Origin: Bacillota bacterium
Lineage (GTDB): Bacteria > Bacillota > Clostridia > Acetivibrionales > DSM-1351
Length of the DNA: 48,783 bases
NCBI GenBank assembly: GCA_023441625.1
Contig: JAEZOA010000064.1
Span: 1-48,783 of the forward strand
Direction of reading: 5' to 3'
The number at the start of each line of letters is the position of its first letter. Positions within the stretch are counted from its first letter, which is position 1. Below are positions 42,478 to 48,783 of the stretch, piece by piece. Both the position numbers and the translations under genes were made by a program. Below the pieces are notes generated by a model. It was given only the letters and a program-made list of their open reading frames with translations, had not been told where the DNA came from and searched no databases.

Positions 42478-42516
42478 CTTAAAAAAAGAAGACCTACTAA
42501 ATTAAGTCCTCTTTTA
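42478..42516 (-). terminator. Terminator after the CBM25-like gene
   Basis: On the minus strand AAAGAGGACTT pairs with AGGTCTTCTTT (two G-U pairs, loop about 8) and runs into a stretch of T, directly after the stop at 42542. Confidence 0.75.
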
Positions 42517-42541
42517 ACATAGATTTTTTTATGTATAAAAA

Positions 42542-42916
42542 TTACTTCTTCGCTTTAGTAGCAGGCTTTGAAGCCTTAACAGAAGAAGTTTTTTCTTTCT
42601 TGACAGGTTTTTTTGAAATACTGAAAACATAATTATCTCTAGAATTATTATCCCAATTATCTGCAGTATCCTTAAAGCAAATACCAAAATTTTTATAATT
42701 CAAAATGTCCAACTCCACACTAAAGGTTCCTTGCTCAAAATTCATAGGTACTAGAGAGCATTCTTTCCATTCATCCCCGAAACCAACATGTAAAAAAATA
42801 CTTTGAGCCCCTGATTGAGCTAATAAACCATTATAACTAACCTTTATCTTATCTCCACTATAGATTGTTTTTTTGGATAATAACACACCATTTTCTTCAT
42901 AAGACTTTTTTGCCAT
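42542..42916 (-). CDS. CBM25-like carbohydrate-binding protein
   Basis: 124 residues without a signal peptide. Residues about 10-100 form a starch-binding CBM25/53-like beta domain: VSYNGLLAQSGAQSIFLHVG, then FGICFKDTADNWDNNSRDNY, with the typical Trp-Asp-Asn-Asn end. The C-terminal 25 residues are a Lys/Ala/Ser tail (KKPVKKEKTSSVKASK...). It is probably cytoplasmic and may bind glycogen or a related alpha-glucan; the basic tail could contact nucleic acid or be disordered. A TAGGAGG ribosome site precedes the ATG. Single gene with its own terminator. Confidence 0.82.
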   Translation of the reverse strand: MAKKSYEENGVLLSKKTIYSGDKIKVSYNGLLAQSGAQSIFLHVGFGDEWKECSLVPMNFEQGTFSVELDILNYKNFGICFKDTADNWDNNSRDNYVFSISKKPVKKEKTSSVKASKPATKAKK

Positions 42917-43040
42917 TGAAATTCCTCCTAATGATTTAAAAAACTATAAAATTATACCTACATAAGTTATTACTACCATTATTTTCAATATTGTACCATG
43001 ATTTTTCACATCGTGTCAAACTCACCCAAATTTACTGCTA

Positions 43041-44210
43041 TTACATATAGGGTAAAATTAGTTTTTCAAGGGTAGGATGTATCCCTAACTCATACTTTAA
43101 CTTTTTGTATTCTTCTATTGTATTTCTGTTTATACCACCAATCTTCTCAGCCCTAATCATTAGATTTTTAGGAGTTTCAAGTGGTGAAACGTACTCAACA
43201 ATAGATACTTTATAGCCCAATGCCTCTAGCAGCATTAGTCTTATTCCATCAGTTAATACGTCAGCTAATCTTGCTTTTAGAACACCATGTTTTGTTATAC
43301 TTTTAAGCATATCAAATGTATATTGACTCAATATCTCTTTTTGGCAACAAGGCACCATAATGATGGCCTTAGCATTATTTTTTACAGCAAGGGAAATGGC
43401 CTCATCAGTAGCTGTATCACACGCATGAAGGCTGATTGCTAAATGAATCTCCTTATCTGCTGTATAGTTTCTGATATCAGTAACCTTAAATTCCATATTT
43501 CTATAATCCAGCTGGTCTGCAATTTTTCTAGAAGCTTCAATTACAGTTTTTGAAATATCCAGCCCTATAAAATGGCAATTTCTTTTGAGAACATCTTTTA
43601 TATAGTAGTTTAGTACAAATGATAAATATGATTTACCACAGCCACAATCAACTACATTAATATTATCATAATTCGTGCAAAGTCTTTTAAGCATATCATC
43701 TACAAGCTCAATATAATGATCTATTTGATTATACTTTCTAATCATATCGTTTTTAATTTTACCGTTCTCTCCAATTATTCCAATTGCCTTGAGAACGTCA
43801 TCCGCTGCACCAACCTTTATATAATAATCCCTGTTTGTAATTTGCGAGGTTTCGCTGTGACCCATGCAATTATCAACTATTTCTGATTCCTTAGTTTTCA
43901 TTTTAACATTTTTATCATCAGCATCTATGAAAATAGTACTTCCTCGTTCTTCATAAACTATAGTCACAGCTTCATATTGGGCGACAATATTTGAAACTCT
44001 AGCTGCAAGCCATGAAATCTCCATTTTGTCAGTTCTTCCATTGTATTGAAGTAAAAGTCTATCCTCCTGTAGTGTTATTATTCCTTCATAATTCTTTGTT
44101 CCAGATTTCAATTTAAGTGTTATCTTTTTAAAAAAATTTGAGTTTTCAGTTATACGTTGTTCCAATCCAGTTAAAAATAGTCCGAGTTTTTGTATACTCT
44201 GTTTATTCAT
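43041..44210 (-). CDS. SAM-dependent methyltransferase, METTL25-like
   Basis: 389 residues. An N-terminal region of about 150 residues is unrecognised. A class I methyltransferase follows: motif I NVVDCGCGKSYLSFVLNYY near residue 186, GLDISKTVIEASR (motif II), LAISLHACDTATDEAISLAV near 255, and the cysteine segment VPCCQKEI. The SLHACDTATD signature is shared with the METTL25/RRNAD1-like group, members of which methylate proteins or RNA; the substrate here is unknown. GAGGT precedes the ATG. Its position after rsmF and rsuA favours an RNA or ribosome target, by inference only. Confidence 0.82.
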   Translation of the reverse strand: MNKQSIQKLGLFLTGLEQRITENSNFFKKITLKLKSGTKNYEGIITLQEDRLLLQYNGRTDKMEISWLAARVSNIVAQYEAVTIVYEERGSTIFIDADDKNVKMKTKESEIVDNCMGHSETSQITNRDYYIKVGAADDVLKAIGIIGENGKIKNDMIRKYNQIDHYIELVDDMLKRLCTNYDNINVVDCGCGKSYLSFVLNYYIKDVLKRNCHFIGLDISKTVIEASRKIADQLDYRNMEFKVTDIRNYTADKEIHLAISLHACDTATDEAISLAVKNNAKAIIMVPCCQKEILSQYTFDMLKSITKHGVLKARLADVLTDGIRLMLLEALGYKVSIVEYVSPLETPKNLMIRAEKIGGINRNTIEEYKKLKYELGIHPTLEKLILPYM

Positions 44211-44307
44211 TTTTTGTACCTCAATATATAATTTAATTTTTCTATCTTTACTACTAACTTATGACAAGAGCATTGCAATCCACAGCCAGAAATTCTATCT
44301 TAGATAT

Positions 44308-45042
44308 TTATACCTTTTGCACTGAAGCCTTAAGCAGCGCAATATCGTCTTCCCCAAGCTCCTTACATTCTCCAAGGCCAAGTGCTTCGTCTAATCTAAG
44401 CCGCCCCATGCTTAGTCTCTTTAAATAAATAACCTTTTTGTCCACAGCTTCAAACATTCTTTTTACTTGATGGAATTTCCCTTCTACAATAGAAAGCTTA
44501 ATCTCAGATATATCATCAGATTTTATTATTTCAAGCTTTGCTGGAAGAGTTCTATAACCATCATCTAACGTTACTCCCTCTTCAAAAGCTATAATATCAC
44601 CATCATTAACCTTACCAAAGACATGAGCATAATATTGCTTTGATACATGTTTTTTGGGAGAAAGTATTTCATGAGAAAGCTGTCCGTCGTTTGTCATTAA
44701 AACAAGACCTTCCGTATCTATATCTAATCTACCTGCTGGAAACAAATCAAAGCATTTGTATTTCTCTGGCAATATATCGAAAACTGTCTTTTGTTTATTG
44801 TCTGTGGTTGCTGATATAACACCCTTTGGCTTATTCATCATTAAATAAATATATTTACGGTAATTAAGCTTTATTCCATTCATTTCAATAACTCTCTCAT
44901 TAGGATCAACATACATTCCACTATCTCTTGCAATTTTGCCATCTACTGTAACACAGCCATTTTTTACAGCACTCTTTATTTCTGTTCTTGACCCAAATCC
45001 AAAATTTGAAAGCACCCTATCCAATCTCAGTTTCTCCTTCAA
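44308..45042 (-). CDS. rsuA: 16S rRNA pseudouridine synthase, RsuA family
   Basis: 244 residues from a TTG at 45042, chosen because GAGGAGGG lies 8 bases upstream and it gives the usual start KEKLRLDRVLSNFG; an ATG ten codons earlier has no ribosome site. An N-terminal S4 RNA-binding domain is followed by the pseudouridine synthase domain with GRLDIDTEGLVLMTNDG (catalytic Asp) and EGKFHQVKRMF. The family converts uridine to pseudouridine in small-subunit rRNA (position 516 in E. coli). It lies about 70 bases after rsmF, another 16S rRNA modifier, probably in one operon. Confidence 0.92.
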   Translation of the reverse strand: MKEKLRLDRVLSNFGFGSRTEIKSAVKNGCVTVDGKIARDSGMYVDPNERVIEMNGIKLNYRKYIYLMMNKPKGVISATTDNKQKTVFDILPEKYKCFDLFPAGRLDIDTEGLVLMTNDGQLSHEILSPKKHVSKQYYAHVFGKVNDGDIIAFEEGVTLDDGYRTLPAKLEIIKSDDISEIKLSIVEGKFHQVKRMFEAVDKKVIYLKRLSMGRLRLDEALGLGECKELGEDDIALLKASVQKV

Positions 45043-45111
45043 GGTATCCGCCCTCCTCGCTTCACTAACCATTATATCAAAACGCTTGCACAGTACCTAT
45101 CTCCATAGTCA

Positions 45112-46530
45112 CTATGACATCTTCCTCCAGCCTTTTGGATAAAGATTTTTCAGCATATCCCCTGTCTGCTTTGCCCATCCTAGAGTGTAGCCATCTACAC
45201 ATATGCAAGTATAACCTTTTTCTCCTGAGATAATCAATGTTTCACCCTTCAAGTAACTATTGGTCTCTTTGGCATCAGATTTAAAATCTACTTTGTTTTT
45301 CAGATTCTCAATACTTAACGAAACAGCAAAGGAATGTGATGGGATGAAACCCTTCAAACCCATCTCACCTAAATACCAGCCAAACTTTGCTACCTTTAAT
45401 CCAGATAAATCAGGGCAACTCTCAGGCAAATAATACAGATTGTTTCCTTTTTGAAAAGCATGTCCAGATAATTTTAAATTTGTATTGTTTTCAATAAAAT
45501 CAGCAAGCTCTGAGTTAAAGTTCTTCAAGTCACTATCACTACTTATAATATGCGACTTTTCCCATTTTCTAAGTTCATTTACTGTTTCATCTACATTATT
45601 GCTTACTTTGCCATTATTTTTATCTATCTTTTTAATCAAAGCTGCAAAATGCCCTTCACCATTTAATTTATGTGGCCATAATCTTGCTGACTTACTAAAA
45701 TCATACGTTCCGTGAGACCAATAAGTACGTCCGCCTTCTATTCCTCCTACTTTGGGAATTTCTAAGAGCTCATATTCACCCTCATGGTGGTCTAAAAACC
45801 TCTCTATCATGATTTCATCCTCTTCAGGTGAAAAAGTACAGGTAGAGTATAAAATACTTCCCCCTGGCTTTAGCATCTTATCAACCTGCTCAAGGATATC
45901 CCATTGCATTCCACAACATTTCTCACATTTAAACTTTTCCCAGCTCCTTATGGCATCTTCATCTTTGCGGAACATGCCTTCTCCTGAGCATGGTGCATCT
46001 ACTAATATTTTATCAAAATATCCCTCAAATTTTTTTGCAATCTTGTCTGGCGTTTCATTCAAAATCACTGCATTTTTAACACCACACAATTCAACATTTT
46101 TAACCAACGCTTTTACTCTATCGGCATTTATATCATTTGCCACCAGTAAGCCCTGCCCTTTCATCTGGGCAGCCATTTGAACCGTTTTACCACCAGGAGC
46201 CGCACATAGGTCCAGAACCTTATCCCCAGGTTTAACTCCAATAACTGCACCTGGTAGCATAGCACTTGGTTCCTGAATATAGTACAGACCTGCATAATAG
46301 TAAGGATGTTTGCCAGGATTATCACCCTCCTGATAATAAAACCCATCCTTAGTCCAAGGTACAGGTTCTAAATGGAAAGGGGATATTTTTAAAAACTCTT
46401 CAACTGAAATTTTCAACGTATTGATTCTTAAGCCATAAAATCTAGGCTTTTTATATGATTCAAGGTAGCTGTTGAATTCTTCACCCATTAGCCCCTGCAT
46501 TTTTTCCACAAATTCTTCTGGTAATCTCAT
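45112..46530 (-). CDS. rsmF: 16S rRNA (cytosine-5) methyltransferase, RsmF/NOL1 family
   Basis: 472 residues from the ATG at 46530 (MRLPEEFVEKMQ). An earlier in-frame start would lie within the leader hairpin. The Rossmann methyltransferase has VLDLCAAPGGKTVQMA (SAM loop), DAPCSGEGMFRKD (Cys that releases product) and STCTFSPEEDE (catalytic Cys). The C-terminal third is the RsmF-type RNA-binding region (YLPESCPDLSGLKV, GWYLGEMG, HSFAVSL). It methylates C5 of cytosines in 16S rRNA. Its ribosome site is inside a perfect 13-bp hairpin (46536-46573), so translation may be restrained. Confidence 0.92.
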   Translation of the reverse strand: MRLPEEFVEKMQGLMGEEFNSYLESYKKPRFYGLRINTLKISVEEFLKISPFHLEPVPWTKDGFYYQEGDNPGKHPYYYAGLYYIQEPSAMLPGAVIGVKPGDKVLDLCAAPGGKTVQMAAQMKGQGLLVANDINADRVKALVKNVELCGVKNAVILNETPDKIAKKFEGYFDKILVDAPCSGEGMFRKDEDAIRSWEKFKCEKCCGMQWDILEQVDKMLKPGGSILYSTCTFSPEEDEIMIERFLDHHEGEYELLEIPKVGGIEGGRTYWSHGTYDFSKSARLWPHKLNGEGHFAALIKKIDKNNGKVSNNVDETVNELRKWEKSHIISSDSDLKNFNSELADFIENNTNLKLSGHAFQKGNNLYYLPESCPDLSGLKVAKFGWYLGEMGLKGFIPSHSFAVSLSIENLKNKVDFKSDAKETNSYLKGETLIISGEKGYTCICVDGYTLGWAKQTGDMLKNLYPKGWRKMS

Positions 46531-46535
46531 AAAAC

Positions 46536-46573
46536 AATAACTCCTGTATGTAATTTTTTTTACAGGAGTTATT
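46536..46573 (-). promoter_or_regulatory. rsmF: Hairpin sequestering the rsmF ribosome site
   Basis: Perfect 13-bp arms (46536-46548 and 46561-46573) with a 12-base loop. The 3' arm on the minus strand contains the AGGAG of rsmF. No T tract follows, so this is not a terminator. It could be an RNA thermometer-like or feedback structure. Confidence 0.6.
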
Positions 46574-46646
46574 ATAACACAAAACATGAAATTTTAATTT
46601 ATAAATATTCTATCTAATTTCCTCTATCTTTGGAATACAAACAGCA

Positions 46647-48044
46647 TCAGTTGTCTAAAGTTATTCTCACCTTGAAAGCACCTTTTATTCTGCATGGATA
46701 ATCAGTAATGTTAAATTTAACAGGCCCTTTTTTGTCATTTAATACATAACTATAATTACGATATCTTGGTCGGTCATTATGGTTTGGTTTGTCACTACTG
46801 CTCATTTCGGGAATTTCACCCTTATGCTCGTTTCCATCGGGGTCTATAAACACATCTTTATTTATTTCAAAACCGCTATTTCCTAATTCTTTTGGCAGCT
46901 CTGCCTGGAAGGATAACAGCTTGTCTTCAATAAAAAGCTCAGTAATAGAGAGTAAATTATTGGGTAAATAAGTAATCTGCTTCTGCTGAGTATCAATAAT
47001 AAAGTAGGCATCTTTCTTGTCTAAAGCCTTAATTAAATTACCTGTTATATAAAGTTCCTTTGTATTTTCAAAATAATTACTCTGAAAATATAGTTTTTTT
47101 GAGAATTCACTAGAGGAGCCTATTATTCCATTATCTTTTCTATTCAGCTCTTTCCCGTTTTCATCAATAATCTTCAAGTCCTCAAAAGACAATAGCTCTT
47201 TAGTATTTGTTTTATCAAAGCTAATAGATAAAATACTCTCTGTGGGATAAATTTTAATATCCTCAAATAAAATTTTCTGCCCTTCAACCTCAACACTTTG
47301 TTCTATTTTATACACCTTCTCCTGCTCTGTAAAATTGGTCTGATCAATAGGACTAGCTACCTCCCAAATATCATTTAATATTTCTTTACTACCATTTTCA
47401 GCAAAAAGCAAATTTAAATTTTGTTGCTTAGTATCATTTTCACTAGATAAAGGCTTCTTTACAGCAATATTAGTCTGTAAAATAACAACATCAGGTATAT
47501 TACTGCTTTCATTAGTTTCATCATTACTAAATTCTATTTTACCTTCATACATTGCATCATCAGTTGGTATATAGTCACTGCTGGCATTCATTTTAAGCTG
47601 TTCACCATCTTCATTTAAAAGCTTGTAATCCCAAATTTGAGGACTTTTATAGCTACTATTATTTTCAATAGAATAAAATACAATGATACCGTTATTATCA
47701 GCAATTATGTCTTTGATAGTTAACTTAATACCTAACTTTTCACAGGATTTATCAATATTTTGGATGTAGTCATTGTCTATTGCTGATAAAAGTCCCTTAT
47801 CAGACCTAACAAGTTCAACAATATACTTTAGCCCTGGAATCTTTGAAACATTTGATGCCATAACTGGAGAAACTAATATACTTGCTATAAATAGTGTTAA
47901 TGCCAAACACATAACTACTCCAGTGGTATGTTTAATTATCCTGCTGCTCCTCCTGGTTTTACCTCTTTTAATTCCTCTATAAATATAATCATCAATATTC
48001 TCAGGTAATTTTATGTTCTCTTGCGAGTTATTGTTATTATACAT
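46647..48044 (-). CDS. DUF4179 membrane protein, probable anti-sigma factor
   Basis: 465 residues. A cytoplasmic N-terminus of about 38 residues (PENIDDYIYRGIKRGKTRRS) leads to one membrane helix (about 41-62, GVVMCLALTLFIASILVSPV), then a DUF4179 region and a long extracytoplasmic beta-rich part. DUF4179 proteins typically follow an ECF-type sigma factor gene and act as its membrane-bound anti-sigma factor. Here the start codon overlaps the sigma stop codon (ATGTATAA), showing coupling. The sigma gene is frameshifted, so the pair may not function. No terminator of note follows. Confidence 0.82.
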   Translation of the reverse strand: MYNNNNSQENIKLPENIDDYIYRGIKRGKTRRSSRIIKHTTGVVMCLALTLFIASILVSPVMASNVSKIPGLKYIVELVRSDKGLLSAIDNDYIQNIDKSCEKLGIKLTIKDIIADNNGIIVFYSIENNSSYKSPQIWDYKLLNEDGEQLKMNASSDYIPTDDAMYEGKIEFSNDETNESSNIPDVVILQTNIAVKKPLSSENDTKQQNLNLLFAENGSKEILNDIWEVASPIDQTNFTEQEKVYKIEQSVEVEGQKILFEDIKIYPTESILSISFDKTNTKELLSFEDLKIIDENGKELNRKDNGIIGSSSEFSKKLYFQSNYFENTKELYITGNLIKALDKKDAYFIIDTQQKQITYLPNNLLSITELFIEDKLLSFQAELPKELGNSGFEINKDVFIDPDGNEHKGEIPEMSSSDKPNHNDRPRYRNYSYVLNDKKGPVKFNITDYPCRIKGAFKVRITLDN

Positions 48045-48292
48045 ATTGTTCGCTTCCCTTCATATATATTCTCAATTGCTTCAGACCTCTATTTATCCAA
48101 GTTTTTATAGTTCCCTCAGGCTTATTTATAGCTTTAGCTATATCTTGGACAGAAATATCCTCCAGATACTTCAACATTATAACGTCTCTATACTTAGGTT
48201 TGATAAGTTTAAGACATGCCATAAGATCTAATCTCATCTCAGTACCATTTTCCTCATCCATAAAATAGATATTGGCAAAATTGGTCTGATCA
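47330..48292 (-). repeat. Short repeat shared by the sigma and anti-sigma genes
   Basis: AAAATTGGTCTGATCAA occurs at about 47333 and again at about 48278 with similar flanks. It encodes P-[IV]-DQTNF in both the DUF4179 protein and the sigma factor. The motif is not expected of sigma factors, suggesting local duplication or conversion. Confidence 0.5.
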
Positions 48293-48559
48293 ACAGGACT
48301 GTTTTTTGACATATATCGAAGTTCATCTAAACAGTAGTTAATAATTATTCTAGTTATCCATGTAGAAAAGTACCTGCAATCCTTTAATTTGCCAATAGAT
48401 GTATGCCCTGCAGGTTGCCTCTGAAACAGCCTCTAAAGCCGATGCTTCATTCCTTAAGTAATTATATGCAGTATTGTATAATCTAGCTTTTACATTTGAC
48501 ATAATTAAGTAAAAAGCCTCATCATCTCCCTTTTGAGCCTTTCTTACCAATTCCTCCAT
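48037..48559 (-). pseudogene. ECF-type RNA polymerase sigma factor, frameshifted
   Basis: The first frame (48350-48559) encodes sigma region 2: MEELVRKAQKGDDEAFYLIM, then YNTAYNYLRNEASALEAVSE. After CRAYIY near 48390, the homologous reading moves to the next frame as GKLKDCRYFSTWITRIIINYCLDEL. It continues to sigma region 4 (VQDIAKAINKPEGTIKTWIN) and the stop at 48037. One extra T (or loss of two bases) explains the shift. An internal ATG at 48312 could start the region 4 half alone. AAGGAG lies upstream of the first ATG. If not a sequencing error, the sigma factor is inactive while its partner gene remains intact. Confidence 0.85.
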
Positions 48560-48721
48560 AGTAAAAATACAACTCCTTACTTTTAATTTTTTTAACCACT
48601 AATAAATGGATTTATATATATTAGACCACAAAAAAATACTTTTAGGTTCATTGAAAATAAAAAACTGACTTCTTGACAGTCTTACTTGCCCATGCTATAA
48701 TTGCTTTTGTCATTAAAAAAT

Positions 48722-48783
48722 GGCTCATTGGTCAAGTGGCCTAAGACTCCGCCCTCTCACGGCGGCAACAGGGGTTCGAATCC
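48722..48783 (+). tRNA. tRNA-Glu (CTC anticodon), 3' end beyond the window
   Basis: Starts GGCTCAT and shows the D-arm GGTCAAGTGGCCTAAGAC. A 5-bp anticodon stem CCGCC/GGCGG carries the 7-base loop CTCTCAC with anticodon CTC, and the T-arm GGGGTTCGAATCC runs to the last base. It reads GAG codons, so it is glutamate. The acceptor 3' strand lies outside. Confidence 0.92.

Overview
The window is low-GC DNA from a Gram-positive anaerobe of the class Clostridia. Evidence: a pta-ackA-yceD-rpmF block, an archaeal-type phosphoglycerate mutase, a glutamate T-box ahead of gltX-glnS, S-layer homology proteins, a DUF4179 sigma/anti-sigma pair and strong AGGAGG ribosome sites. A cellulolytic clostridium of the Ruminiclostridium type would fit, but the genus is only inferred.

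Layout. 1-1230: a gene running off the left edge, a long gene-free stretch and a small [2Fe-2S] thioredoxin-like ferredoxin gene. 1259-3292: an unusual LacI regulator with two sugar-binding modules. 3515-11198 (minus): gpsA-plsY-der-DUF512, then rpmF-yceD, then pta-ackA. 11766-18251 (plus): a membrane-fused spermidine-synthase-like protein, T-box-gltX-glnS, and phosphoglycerate mutase. 18344-36620: an accessory island. 36867-48559 (minus): 5-formyl-THF cyclo-ligase, two hypotheticals, an ahcY-mtaD operon, a polysaccharide deacetylase, a CBM25-like protein, a methyltransferase, rsuA and rsmF, and a DUF4179 gene with a frameshifted sigma factor. A tRNA-Glu runs off the right edge.

The main result is in the island. 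A large serine recombinase gene (minus strand) is split into an N-terminal half at 36080-36493 and a C-terminal half at 18932-20098 by a 15,987-bp element. The split is base-precise. Both junctions carry the same 3-bp core (TCA on plus), and removing the element restores one continuous recombinase frame through FNE|RYIRDIS (about 524 aa). The element ends carry 18-bp inverted arms matching at 17 of 18 bases, and circularised they form a symmetric attP centred on the core. The element brings its own large serine integrase (34540-36057), whose stop codon lies 4 bp from one arm. It also carries a replication-initiator gene with four 23-bp iterons inside it, a Phd/RelE-type toxin-antitoxin pair, a probable type I toxin with an antisense RNA, and an operon for secreted and cell-wall proteins (SLH, PKD, stalk-domain and pseudopilin-like). 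No phage structural, terminase, relaxase or conjugation genes are visible.

Integration fuses the replication protein in frame to the C-terminal domains of the interrupted recombinase. The iteron number also decides whether the two halves of the replication gene share a frame. Other points of interest are a structured leader found twice in the window (ahead of mtaD and ahead of the interrupted recombinase operon), leader hairpins before the spermidine-synthase-like gene and rsmF, and paired repeats at the pta and ahcY start points. All statements come from reading the sequence; no database search or folding was run.
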